This document shows positions 7,791 to 15,299 of a stretch of 64,000 nt of DNA, in pieces. The notes under the pieces are model-generated. The model saw nothing but the letters and a program-made list of their open reading frames with translations, made no database searches and was not told the DNA's origin. The translations under genes and the position numbers were made by a program. Numbering within the stretch: the first letter of the stretch is position 1; each line of letters starts with the position of its first letter. The stretch spans positions 1 to 64,000 of the forward strand of contig NZ_JBHMIM010000040.1 in assembly GCF_048060115.1 (NCBI RefSeq), written 5' to 3'. The stretch comes from Micromonospora_E sp048060115 (GTDB lineage: Bacteria > Actinomycetota > Actinomycetes > Mycobacteriales > Micromonosporaceae).

Positions 7791-8312
7791 GTGAGCGAAC
7801 AGTCCACCGCACCGGTAGCCCCGACCAACCCGTTGGAGCCATGGCCGGACACGGTGCAGTGGCAGCCAGTTTCCAGTGACCTGGTCTGGGTGGAGTTGAT
7901 CCGGCTGGCCATTGGAATGAGTTTCCTGTTGATCGGGCTCGGCGTCGGCTGGGCGATCACCGGGTTCTGGTTCGTCGGCGTCGGCTTCGCCGCAGCGGTG
8001 CTGCTCACCGTGCTGCGGGTGGTGGCGACCGTCCGGGCGGTGTACGCCTGGGGATACGCCGAACGCGACGACGATCTGCTGGTCCGTCATGGGCTGCTGG
8101 TCCGCCGGCTGTCGATCGTGCCGTACGCCCGAATGCAGTTCGTCGACGTCTCGGCCGGCCCGTTGGAGCGGGCCTTCGATCTGGCCACGGTGCAGTTGCA
8201 CACCGCCGCCGCGGCCAGCGACGCCCGCGTTCCGGGCCTGCGGCCGGCGGAGGCGTCGCGGCTACGGGACCGGCTCACCGCCCTCGGCGAGGTCCGGGCG
8301 GAGGGGCTGTGA
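7791..8312 (+). CDS. Membrane protein with bacterial PH-like (bPH2) domain
   Basis: A 173-residue YdbS-like protein. Two adjacent transmembrane helices (about 40-80) are followed by a cytoplasmic bPH2 domain containing LLVRHGLLVRRLSIVPYARM and the downstream QLHTAAA strand. The GTG start follows TACGCT by 7 nt, so it may be leaderless, although AAGG is also present. The stop overlaps the next gene as GTGA. Paired YdbS/YdbT-like genes are common, but their biochemical role is not established. Confidence 0.85.
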   Translation: MSEQSTAPVAPTNPLEPWPDTVQWQPVSSDLVWVELIRLAIGMSFLLIGLGVGWAITGFWFVGVGFAAAVLLTVLRVVATVRAVYAWGYAERDDDLLVRHGLLVRRLSIVPYARMQFVDVSAGPLERAFDLATVQLHTAAAASDARVPGLRPAEASRLRDRLTALGEVRAEGL

Positions 8313-9925
8313 CCCAGCCGCCGCAACAGCCGCCACAGGTTCCTCCCCCGCACCCGGCACCACAGCCGTACTACCCGCCGCAGGCCTATCCCCCGCCGCA
8401 CGCACAGCAGCAGCCGCCGTTCCCGCAGCCTTACGACGCGACGCCCAACCCCTACCACGCGGCGCCGTATCCGATGCCCGGGCAGCCCTACCCGCCGCCG
8501 GTGCCATCAGAGGAACCACGGCAGCGGCTGCACCCGCTGAGCCCGATGCTCAAGGGCAGCCGGGCGCTCGTGGTGATCATCGCCGGGCTGTCCTGGCAGA
8601 CGCTCGGCCGGGTGGGTTTCGGCCGCTTCGCCCTGCTGGTCGTGCTGTGCATGCTCGGCTACCTGGTGATAGCGGTGGTGAGCTGGTACAACACCGGTTA
8701 CCACGTGGTCGGCCGGGAGTTGCGCATCCACGAAGGGCTGCTGTGGCGGCGGACCCGGGCCATCCCGTTGGAGCGGCTGCAGGCCGTCGAGGTGGTCCGG
8801 CCGTTGCTCGCCCAAGCCACCGGTCTGGCCGAGCTGCGGCTGGAGGTGGTCGGCGGCAGCCAGACCGAGGCCCCCCTGGCGTACCTCACCGTCGCCGACG
8901 CCGCCGCGTTGCGGGCCCGGCTGCTCGCGCTGGCCGACCGCGCCGGCACCGCCGGCTCCGTCGCACCACAACCCTTTCCCGACGGTACGCCGGCCGGCCT
9001 GCCCGACCCGTCGGCTCCGCCGCCCGGCAAGCTGCTGCACACCGTGGTCAACCGGGATCTGCTGATCAGTCAGTTGCTGACCCCGCAGACGATGTTCCTG
9101 CCGTTCGCCCTCGCCTTCGTGGTCACCCAGTTCGCGATGGACATCACCTGGTCGTTCATCGCGGTCGCCAGCACCCTCACCGCCACCGCCGGGGTGCTGC
9201 TGCAGCCGATCCGGCGGGTGCTCAGCGACTGGAACTTCCGGCTGGCCCACGACGAGGTCGGCCTACGGGTGCGGCACGGGCTGACCGAAACCCGGTCGCA
9301 GACCGTGCCGCTGCACCGGGTACAGGCGGTCGGGGTGACCTGGCCGCTGCTGTGGCGGGGCAAGAGGTGGCTGCGGATGCGACTGCACGTCGCCGGCTAC
9401 TCCGCGGCGGAGACGCAGAACGGCTCCCAGTCCGACCAGTTGCTGCCGGTCGGCGACCTGCCCACCGCGAACCGCATCCTCGACGACGTCCTGCCCGGCA
9501 TCGTCATCGACGCGCTGCCGATGACGCCGCCACCGCGCCGCGCCCGCTGGCTCAACCCGCTGGTACTGCCGAGGCTCGGCGCCGGGCTCGCCGACGAGGT
9601 GTTCAGTGTCCGCAGCGGACTACTGACCCGCCACCTGCTGGTCGTGCCGTACGCGCGGATGCAGAGCGTACGGGTGCTGCAGGGGCCGCTGCAGCGGCTA
9701 CTCGGCCTGGCCACGGTCTACGCCGACACCGCCGGCGGGCCGAGCGCCTACGCCAAGGACCGGGATCTGGCTGAAGCGTGGTGGCTGGCGGCGCAGCTCA
9801 GCGACCGCGCCCGCACCGCCCGCACCACAGCGGTAACCCCGGCCGCCGCACCGACGCCGGACGGCGGGTCTCCGGAGGCAGACCATCCGGCCGGCCCCGA
9901 CAGCAGCGTGCCGGGATCAATGTGA
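8309..9925 (+). CDS. Membrane protein with repeated bPH2 domains (YdbT-like)
   Basis: A 538-residue partner of the preceding protein. Residues 1-70 are a Pro/Gln/Tyr-rich tail. After this come a pair of helices (about 90-130), a bPH2 domain (GLLWRRTRAIPLERLQAVEV), a second helix pair (about 250-290), another bPH2 (LTETRSQTVPLHRVQAV) and a third (GLLTRHLLVVPYARMQSVRV). This three-domain organisation is usual for YdbT-type proteins. It overlaps the upstream gene by 4 nt, and its last codons lie inside an inverted repeat shared with the convergent sirtuin gene. Confidence 0.86.
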   Translation: MTQPPQQPPQVPPPHPAPQPYYPPQAYPPPHAQQQPPFPQPYDATPNPYHAAPYPMPGQPYPPPVPSEEPRQRLHPLSPMLKGSRALVVIIAGLSWQTLGRVGFGRFALLVVLCMLGYLVIAVVSWYNTGYHVVGRELRIHEGLLWRRTRAIPLERLQAVEVVRPLLAQATGLAELRLEVVGGSQTEAPLAYLTVADAAALRARLLALADRAGTAGSVAPQPFPDGTPAGLPDPSAPPPGKLLHTVVNRDLLISQLLTPQTMFLPFALAFVVTQFAMDITWSFIAVASTLTATAGVLLQPIRRVLSDWNFRLAHDEVGLRVRHGLTETRSQTVPLHRVQAVGVTWPLLWRGKRWLRMRLHVAGYSAAETQNGSQSDQLLPVGDLPTANRILDDVLPGIVIDALPMTPPPRRARWLNPLVLPRLGAGLADEVFSVRSGLLTRHLLVVPYARMQSVRVLQGPLQRLLGLATVYADTAGGPSAYAKDRDLAEAWWLAAQLSDRARTARTTAVTPAAAPTPDGGSPEADHPAGPDSSVPGSM

Positions 9926-9986
9926 GCGTCCGATACGCTACCCGGCGGTTGTAGGGTATCCAGCGCTCACATTGATCTTGGCACGC
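9906..9986. terminator. Inverted repeat spanning both stop codons of convergent genes
   Basis: Arms 9906-9928 and 9964-9986 match at 21 of 23 positions, with a perfect 14-bp inner part (GATCAATGTGAGCG). An inner GATAC/GTATC stem lies in the spacer. The left arm contains the stop of the bPH2 gene and the right arm the stop of the sirtuin gene, so both proteins end in Ser-Met. A bidirectional terminator is the simplest reading. Confidence 0.7.
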
Positions 9987-10755
9987 CCGACGACCGCACC
10001 AGTGCGGGCAGCACCGTACCGATCGGCTCGCGCAGCACCGCGTCGGCGATCGCGTCGTACGGCGTCGCCGCCGCGTTGACGATCACCACCCGGGCGCCGG
10101 CTCCGGCCGCGATCTCCACCAGCCCGGCGGCTGGTTGCACGGTCAGTGACGTCCCGACGGCGATCAGCAGGTCGCAGTGTTCGGCGGTGCGCACCGCCCG
10201 ACGCAGGGTGGGTCCGTGCAGCGACTGACCGAACGAGATCGTGGCCGCCTTCAGGATGCCGCCACACCGGCGGCAGTCCGGGTCGTCCTCGCCCGCCGCC
10301 ACCCGGGCCAGCGCCTCGTCCATGCCGGTCCGGTCGTCGCAGCTCAGGCACTCGACCTCGGACATCGTGCCGTGGATCTCGATCACCTTGTCCGGGCTGT
10401 TGCCGGCGCGTTGGTGCAGACCGTCGATGTTCTGGGTGACGATCGCGGCGAGCCGGCCGGACCGTTCCAGCTCCACCAGGCTCGCGTGGCCGGCGTTCGG
10501 CTGCGCGGACCAGGCCGGATGATCCCGGCGACCGAGCCAGGACCGACGCCGGATCGCCGGGTCGGCGACGTACGCGTCGAGGGTGAACAGCTTGGCCGCC
10601 TCCGGGTCCCGGGTCCAGACGCCGTTGGGCCCCCGGAAGTCGGGAATCCCGGAGTCGGTGGAGATCCCGGCCCCGGTCAGGGCCAGGACGTCCTGGGCTG
10701 CCGTCAGCCACCCTGCCACCTCGTCGACAGGCGCCGCGCTCGCACGGTCGGACAT
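9967..10755 (-). CDS. Sir2-family NAD-dependent protein deacylase
   Basis: A 262-residue cytosolic sirtuin that removes acyl groups from lysines using NAD+. The motifs are LTGAGISTDSGIPDFRG, TQNIDGLH, the catalytic histidine in EIHG, a four-cysteine zinc site (CLSC and CRRC) and GTSLTVQPA. The ATG at 10755 follows TACCGT by 6 nt with no Shine-Dalgarno sequence, suggesting a leaderless mRNA. It converges on the bPH2 gene through a shared inverted repeat. Acyl specificity (acetyl, succinyl or other) cannot be judged. Confidence 0.92.
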   Translation of the reverse strand: MSDRASAAPVDEVAGWLTAAQDVLALTGAGISTDSGIPDFRGPNGVWTRDPEAAKLFTLDAYVADPAIRRRSWLGRRDHPAWSAQPNAGHASLVELERSGRLAAIVTQNIDGLHQRAGNSPDKVIEIHGTMSEVECLSCDDRTGMDEALARVAAGEDDPDCRRCGGILKAATISFGQSLHGPTLRRAVRTAEHCDLLIAVGTSLTVQPAAGLVEIAAGAGARVVIVNAAATPYDAIADAVLREPIGTVLPALVRSSGVPRSM

Positions 10756-10775
10756 GTGTCGACGGTAGCCGGTAC

Positions 10776-10953
10776 GTCGCCCGCGACGGCGACCAGCAGG
10801 GCTGGCAGGAAGGCGGCAGTCATGCCCGCCGTGCCGATCCACAGCACGGCGGACGCCCCGAACAGGCCGCCGATCAGCGCCGCCGAAGGACAGCAGGGCC
10901 AGCCCGCCCACGGCGAGCCAGCCCACGGCGAGCCAGCCGGAAAACGGGCCGGA
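10776..10953 (-). pseudogene. Remnant of an MFS transporter C-terminus
   Basis: Upstream of the sirtuin gene, the minus strand encodes hydrophobic segments typical of the last helices of MFS permeases: SGWLAVGWLAVGGLALLSF, then, after a +1 frame change, LIGGLFGASAVLWIGTAGM followed by TAAFLPALLVAV. No single frame joins them and no intact gene surrounds them. A 15-bp direct repeat (CCCACGGCGAGCCAG, twice) lies inside. I read this as a decayed fragment; the similarity is by eye only. Confidence 0.4.
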
Positions 10954-11008
10954 CGCGCCTACCGGCTTTCGTGGTCGGGCCGCGGCCGAGGACCTAGGCT
11001 GATTGCTC

Positions 11009-11458
11009 ATGGGACAGCCGCCGGAGAACGTCTTCAGTCCGGGCACCACCGCCCGGGTGGAGCTGACCGTGACCGACGCCGACACCGCCCAGGCGGTCGG
11101 CTCGGGCGACGTACCGGTCCTCGGCACCCCGAGGGTGCTCGCGTTGGCCGAGGCTGCGACGGTCGCCGCGACCGCCACCGCACTGCCGACCGGGATGACG
11201 ACGGTCGGCACCCGCGTCGAGTTGGACCATCTGGCGGCGACCCCGGTGGGCCGGACGGTCGCGGCGGTGGCCAGGCTCACCGACGTCGACGGCCGGCGGC
11301 TGACCTTCGACGTGGTGGTGTCGGAGGGAGACCTGACCGTCGCGCAGGGCCGGATCGAGCGGCTCCTGGTGGACCGGCACCGGTTCGTCGAGCGGGCCTT
11401 CGACCGCCTGCCGGCACCGCGCGCCGGTGACTCGCCGTCCGGCAACCGGGCCCTGTGA
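11009..11458 (+). CDS. FlK-like hotdog-fold thioesterase
   Basis: A 149-residue protein resembling the fluoroacetyl-CoA thioesterase family: TPRVLALAEAATVAA, then a Gly-x-x-Thr-Val-Gly-Thr segment, VELDHLAATPVGRTV and a final FDVVVSEG strand. Such proteins hydrolyse small acyl-CoAs; true fluoroacetyl-CoA specificity is not implied. The ATG at 11009 follows TAGGCT by 8 nt, so it may be leaderless. Its stop overlaps the following MBL gene start (TGATG), suggesting a two-gene operon. Confidence 0.78.
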   Translation: MGQPPENVFSPGTTARVELTVTDADTAQAVGSGDVPVLGTPRVLALAEAATVAATATALPTGMTTVGTRVELDHLAATPVGRTVAAVARLTDVDGRRLTFDVVVSEGDLTVAQGRIERLLVDRHRFVERAFDRLPAPRAGDSPSGNRAL

Positions 11459-12291
11459 TGCCCGACGGCGACTTCGCCGAGGTAGCCGACCGGGTGTACG
11501 TGCTGCGCCGGCGGTCGCTGGACGTCAACTCGACCTTGATCGTCGGTGCGGTCCGCGCCGTCGTCGTCGACACCGGCGGTACGCCGGCCGAGGCGGCCGC
11601 GTTGGTCGAGGCGGCCCGGCGGATCACCGATCTGCCGTGGTCGGTGGTGAACACCCACCACCACTTCGACCACTGCTTCGGCAACGGGATCGTCGCCGGT
11701 GACCCGCCCGCCGAGGTCTGGGCACACCCGGAGGCCGCCCGGTTGCTGCACCGGCCGGTCGAGGTGATCCGCGACGAGGCGTACCGGGAGATGGTCGACC
11801 ACGACCTGCAGCTGGCCGCGCGGCTGCGCGACGCGCAGGTCCATCCGCCGGACCGTACGGTGGCCCGGACCGCGCCGCTCGATCTGGGTGACCGGATCGT
11901 GCAGGTGTGGCATCCCGGGCGCGGCCACACCGCCGGGGATCTGGTCGTGCAGGTGCCGGACGCCGACGTGCTGGTCGCCGGGGATCTGGTCGAGGAGGGC
12001 GCTGCACCGTCGTTCGACGACGCCTACCCGCTGGAGTGGCCGGACACGCTGGCTGCTCTGCTGCGCCGGCTCGGGCCGTCGAGTGTCGTGGTACCCGGGC
12101 ACGGGGCGTGCGTCGGCGTGGACTTCGTCCGCGCCCAGCACACCGATCTGGTGGCGCTGGAGTGGTTGATCCGGGATGGCCACGCCGACGGCGCACCGGT
12201 CGAGCGGGCGGCGGCGCGTGCCCCGTACGGCCTGCCGGGCGCGGCCGTGGCGGTGGCCCGGGGCTACGCCGAGCTGGCCAACCGCACCTGA
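11458..12291 (+). CDS. MBL-fold metallohydrolase
   Basis: A 277-residue cytosolic metallo-beta-lactamase-fold enzyme. The metal motif is seen as HHHFDH in VVNTHHHFDHCFGN. Further ligands are the histidine in HPGRGHTAGD, the aspartate in VAGDLVEEG and the late histidine in VPGHGA. This is the layout of glyoxalase II and cyclase-like hydrolases, but the substrate is unknown. It starts at the ATG that overlaps the thioesterase stop, with a GTG one codon earlier as an alternative. A thioester or lactone substrate would fit the neighbour. Confidence 0.88.
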   Translation: MPDGDFAEVADRVYVLRRRSLDVNSTLIVGAVRAVVVDTGGTPAEAAALVEAARRITDLPWSVVNTHHHFDHCFGNGIVAGDPPAEVWAHPEAARLLHRPVEVIRDEAYREMVDHDLQLAARLRDAQVHPPDRTVARTAPLDLGDRIVQVWHPGRGHTAGDLVVQVPDADVLVAGDLVEEGAAPSFDDAYPLEWPDTLAALLRRLGPSSVVVPGHGACVGVDFVRAQHTDLVALEWLIRDGHADGAPVERAAARAPYGLPGAAVAVARGYAELANRT

Positions 12292-12428
12292 GCCGTCGAT
12301 TGCCGAAAGACAGGAGACGACGGCACTACGAGCCGGGTTGCCAACTCGTCCACCGTGGTGCGTGTCCCGGACGCCGCGACGAGCATGGCGACCCGCAACG
12401 CGATGTCCGTCGCCCGGTTGCACTTCAC
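12264..12428 (-). pseudogene. Truncated Rrf2/NsrR-type regulator, N-terminus only
   Basis: From a GTG at 12428 the minus strand encodes VKCNRATDIALRVAMLVAAS, a Gly-Thr-Arg turn and TTVDELATRLVVP, the wing-helix beginning of NsrR/Rrf2-family repressors. Similarity stops after about 38 residues. The frame then runs into the 3' end of the MBL gene and ends at 12266 (54 codons in all). The remaining effector domain with its cysteine cluster is absent. It is divergent from the flavohaemoglobin gene, the classic target of NsrR, so it is likely a decayed nitric-oxide sensor. Confidence 0.6.
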
Positions 12429-12505
12429 GGCCCGACCCTAACCAGCTATGGAGCGGAGCAACATGGACGAGCCGGCCCCGCCGCAGTGACCTGGGTCGCC
12501 CCAGA

Positions 12506-12525
12506 GCCGGGACCTTCGGCCCTGA
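12506..12525. promoter_or_regulatory. Weak DosR-box-like site upstream of hmp
   Basis: The stretch with GGGACCTTCGGCCCTGAAG aligns with the DosR/DevR consensus TTSGGGACTWWAGTCCCSAA at 13 of 20 positions. It is 61-81 nt before the hmp start and resembles the better site at 14346-14365. Both sites are also followed by AGAGG. Alone it would be unconvincing; the pair makes it worth noting. Confidence 0.35.
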
Positions 12526-12586
12526 AGAGGAATCCAGAGATCCTGTTAGGTGGGCATCGACCCTTCCGATCCTCAAAGGAGCGGAC

Positions 12587-13852
12587 ATGCTCTCGGAATC
12601 CTCGGCTACGGTGGTGACCACGACCCTGCCTGCCGTTCAGGCACACGGCGAGGCGATCACCGGCCGCTTCTACTCGCGGATGTTCGCCGCCCATCCAGAG
12701 TTGCTCGACCTGTTCAACCGGGGCAACCAGGCGACCGGGCAGCAGCGGGCGGCGCTGGCCGCCGCTGTCGTCGCGTACGCCGAGCACCTCACCGGAGCAA
12801 GCCGGCTACCCTGGGGGCCGGTGCTGGACCGGATAGCGCACAAGCACGCCTCTCTCGGAATCACCGCCACGCAGTACCCGATCGTCGGTCGACACCTGCT
12901 CGCCGCGGTCGGCGAGGTGCTGGGCGACGCCGTCACGCCTGAGGTCGCGGCGGCCTGGGACGAGGTCTACTGGCTGCTGGCCTGCGAACTGATCGCCCGT
13001 GAGGCGCACCTGTACACCGTTGCCGGGGTCGCGCTGCGGGCCGGCGCAGGCTGGCGACCATGGCGGGTCGTTGACAAGGTCCAGGAGACGCCGAGCGTGG
13101 TGTCGTTCGCCCTGGTACCGGCCAGCGGCGACACCCCGCCCACGTTCCTCCCTGGCCAGTACGTCTCCGTCCTGGTCGAGCTGGCTGGCGGCCAAGGCCA
13201 GCAGATCCGTCAGTACAGCCTTTCCGGGCAGCCCGGGACCGGGCAATGGCGGATCACCGTCAAGCGGATCAGGGGCGTCGACCGGGTGACGGACGGGGTC
13301 CGCACACCGGACGGGGCCGTCTCCAATCACCTGCACGACCGGGTCTCCGTCGGTGACGTCCTGCGGCTCAGCCCGGCGTTCGGCGAGGTCAGCGCAATCG
13401 GCGTGGCAGGCGCCAACTCAGACGACCCGGACCCGACCAGGACGCCGCTGTTGCTGGTCAGTGCCGGGATCGGCGTCACACCGGCAATGGCTGCCCTGGC
13501 TCATCTGGCCACCGCCACACCGTTCCGCGAGGTGGTGCTGGTGCACGCCGACCGGTCCGGCACCGCGCACGCGTTGCGTCACGAACTGCCTGGTCTGCAG
13601 CAGCGGCTACCAAATCTGTCCGTTCACCTGTGGTACGAGGATGCCACCGATGGTGAACTCGCCGGCTTGAAGGCAGCGGTGTACCCGGGACGGCTGGACC
13701 CAGCCGGTATCCCCCTCGCCCCCAGAGCGTGGGCCCATCTCTGCGGACCGGTGCCTTTCATGGCACAGGTCCGCACCGGACTGATGCGCCGGGGCCTGCC
13801 GGCCGAGCGGATCGCGTACGAGGTGTTCGGGCCGGGAATGCTGCGTGACTGA
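12587..13852 (+). CDS. hmp: Flavohaemoglobin, nitric oxide dioxygenase
   Basis: A 421-residue protein that oxidises NO to nitrate using O2 and NAD(P)H. The globin domain (1-140) has TyrB10 at Y29, GlnE7 at Q53 and the proximal haem histidine at H87 in AHKHASLGI. An FAD-binding segment (RQYSLSG, about 208-214) and an NAD-binding domain (VSAGIGVTPAM; CGPVPFM) complete the reductase. ATG at 12587 has AAGGAG upstream. The gene is divergent from a truncated NsrR-like regulator and has a DosR-box-like site in its upstream region, suggesting hypoxia or NO control. Confidence 0.95.
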   Translation: MLSESSATVVTTTLPAVQAHGEAITGRFYSRMFAAHPELLDLFNRGNQATGQQRAALAAAVVAYAEHLTGASRLPWGPVLDRIAHKHASLGITATQYPIVGRHLLAAVGEVLGDAVTPEVAAAWDEVYWLLACELIAREAHLYTVAGVALRAGAGWRPWRVVDKVQETPSVVSFALVPASGDTPPTFLPGQYVSVLVELAGGQGQQIRQYSLSGQPGTGQWRITVKRIRGVDRVTDGVRTPDGAVSNHLHDRVSVGDVLRLSPAFGEVSAIGVAGANSDDPDPTRTPLLLVSAGIGVTPAMAALAHLATATPFREVVLVHADRSGTAHALRHELPGLQQRLPNLSVHLWYEDATDGELAGLKAAVYPGRLDPAGIPLAPRAWAHLCGPVPFMAQVRTGLMRRGLPAERIAYEVFGPGMLRD

Positions 13853-13902
13853 GTACCTACGGCGTCGCACCGTGCGCCGACCGGCGCAGGGCGCGGTACT
13901 CA
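13850..13902. terminator. Bidirectional hairpin between hmp and the cupin gene
   Basis: An 8-bp outer stem (TGAGTACC at 13850-13857, complement at 13895-13902) and an inner TGCGCC/GGCGCA stem lie between convergent genes. The outer arms contain the hmp stop (13850-13852) and the cupin stop (13900-13902). Confidence 0.5.
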
Positions 13903-14229
13903 GCCGCGGGCGACCGTCAACAGCACCGCCGAGTCCTCGTCGGCGTACAGCGCATGCCGGCTGGCCGGAACGACCAGCAGGTCGCCGGCCTGCCCGGGCC
14001 AGGATTGGTCCCCGGCGACCAACCGGATCCGGCCACGCAGCACCTGCAGCGTCGCCTCGCCAGGGCTGGCGTGCTCGGCGAGGCCCTGTCCCGCAACCAA
14101 CGCGATCAGGGTTTGCCGCAGCGACGTGGTGGAGCCGCCGTGCACGGTCCGAGCGCTCCGCCCGCTGTCTGCGGCATGAGCCAGCACGAGTTGCTCCTCG
14201 GTCAGTTGCGACAGTGCGGACGGCGACAT
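13900..14229 (-). CDS. Small cupin-domain protein
   Basis: A 109-residue single-domain cupin. The first cupin motif is degenerate (GQGLAEHASPGEATLQVLRG) and the second is PGQAGDLLVVPASRHAL. A metal site may be present through H and E in the first motif and H in the second. The ATG at 14229 has a perfect GGAGG 6 nt upstream. It is preceded by a hairpin and a DosR-box-like site, so oxygen- or redox-responsive expression is plausible. Small cupins of this kind are found in stress regulons, but the ligand is unknown. Confidence 0.75.
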   Translation of the reverse strand: MSPSALSQLTEEQLVLAHAADSGRSARTVHGGSTTSLRQTLIALVAGQGLAEHASPGEATLQVLRGRIRLVAGDQSWPGQAGDLLVVPASRHALYADEDSAVLLTVARG

Positions 14230-14244
14230 GGGATACCTCCGGGG

Positions 14245-14290
14245 GGCCGTCCGGCTGCTGGTCGAACACTCGGTCAGCGGCCGGACGGCC
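14245..14290. other. 10-bp-stem hairpin just upstream of the cupin ribosome site
   Basis: GGCCGTCCGG (14245-14254) pairs with CCGGACGGCC (14281-14290) around a 26-nt loop. It abuts the Shine-Dalgarno sequence of the cupin gene (minus strand). A second small palindrome, GCCTGTTTACAGGC, is at 14310-14323. Either could be the pfkB terminator or a 5'-UTR element of the cupin mRNA. Confidence 0.45.
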
Positions 14291-14345
14291 AAAACAGGAA
14301 ACTTGCTCTGCCTGTTTACAGGCTCGCCGCTTCCCTCGGCTGCGG

Positions 14346-14365
14346 CCAGGGACTTTGGTCCCGAA
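14346..14365. promoter_or_regulatory. DosR/DevR-box-like site
   Basis: CCAGGGACTTTGGTCCCGAA matches 16 of 20 positions of the mycobacterial DosR consensus TTSGGGACTWWAGTCCCSAA, including both GGGAC/GTCCC half-sites. It sits 117 nt upstream of the cupin start on the minus strand, immediately after the pfkB stop. No DosR gene is in the window, so the binding protein is inferred. Confidence 0.55.
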
Positions 14366-14369
14366 GAGG

Positions 14370-15299
14370 TCAAGCGAAGCGTTCGGCGACGGCGGCCCGG
14401 GTCGGCATGGACACCGCCCCACCGGGGGACTCGCAGACCAGCCCGGCCACCCGCAACGCGAAACCGACCTGCTGCGCCCAGCCGACCGCGTCGGTCGGCA
14501 GCCCGGTGTCGAGCAACTCGGCGATCAGGGCACCCATCACCGAGTCCCCGGCCCCGGTGGCGTCGACGGCCGCCACCTTCGGGGCGTCGATCAGCAACGC
14601 CTCGCCACCGGCGCTGACCAACGCGCCGGCCGCCCCCCGGGTGACCACCACCGCGCCGGCGCCGAGATCGTGCAGCAGGGCGGCGGCGACCCCCGGATCG
14701 GCACCGTCGTAGAGCACCTCGGCGTCGGCCGCGCTCAGCTTGACCAGGTCGGCGGTCGCGGCGAAGCCCGCCACCACCTCGCGGTACGCCGTGACCGCGG
14801 CACGGTCGGGCAGCAGCCTCGGCCGTACGTTGGGGTCGAACACCCGTAGCCCGGTGGCACCCGCCCAGGCCTGTCGGGCGGCGGCGAGTGTCGGCTCGCA
14901 CAGCAGGGCGATGGAGCCGCAGTACAGCACCGCCGCGTCGCTGATCAGTCCGTCGTCGAGTCCGGCGGCGTCGAACTGCCCGTACGAGGGCGGGTCGCCG
15001 TAGAAGCGGAAGTCGGGCTCCGCGGCGGTGAAGGTGGCCACCGCCAGGGTGGTCGGCGCGGCCACCGTGGTCAGGGCGCGGTCACCGACCCCGGCGGTAC
15101 GCAGGAAGGCCCGGATCCGTTCGGCGAGCGCGTCGTCACCGAGCGACCCGGCGAACTCGACCGATCCGCCGAGCCGGGCGACACCGACCGCCACGTTCAG
15201 CGGCGCACCGCCGATGACCTGACGGTAGACCGGGGCGCCGTCGCACTCGCCGTCGAGCAGATCGATCAGTGCCTCGCCGAGCACCACCGCGTACCGCAT
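14370..15299 (-). CDS. PfkB-family carbohydrate kinase (fructokinase-like)
   Basis: A 309-residue ribokinase-fold sugar kinase. The N-terminal GEALIDL and GGAPLNVAVGVARLG form the sugar-binding region, and DATGAGDS (246-253) is the C-terminal signature with D252 as the catalytic base. The sequence style (GEALIDLL, GAPLNVA, FDPNVRP) is closest to fructokinases, but ribose, nucleoside or other sugars are possible. ATG at 15299 has GGAGG upstream. It stands alone between the LPMO promoter region and a DosR-box-like site. Confidence 0.88.
   Translation of the reverse strand: MRYAVVLGEALIDLLDGECDGAPVYRQVIGGAPLNVAVGVARLGGSVEFAGSLGDDALAERIRAFLRTAGVGDRALTTVAAPTTLAVATFTAAEPDFRFYGDPPSYGQFDAAGLDDGLISDAAVLYCGSIALLCEPTLAAARQAWAGATGLRVFDPNVRPRLLPDRAAVTAYREVVAGFAATADLVKLSAADAEVLYDGADPGVAAALLHDLGAGAVVVTRGAAGALVSAGGEALLIDAPKVAAVDATGAGDSVMGALIAELLDTGLPTDAVGWAQQVGFALRVAGLVCESPGGAVSMPTRAAVAERFA

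Noticed and set aside
9967..12621. Very long minus-strand open frame extending the sirtuin to 884 codons
   Set aside because: Only the part from 10755 has family motifs. The rest is Arg/His-rich antisense of the thioesterase, MBL and hmp-upstream sequence.
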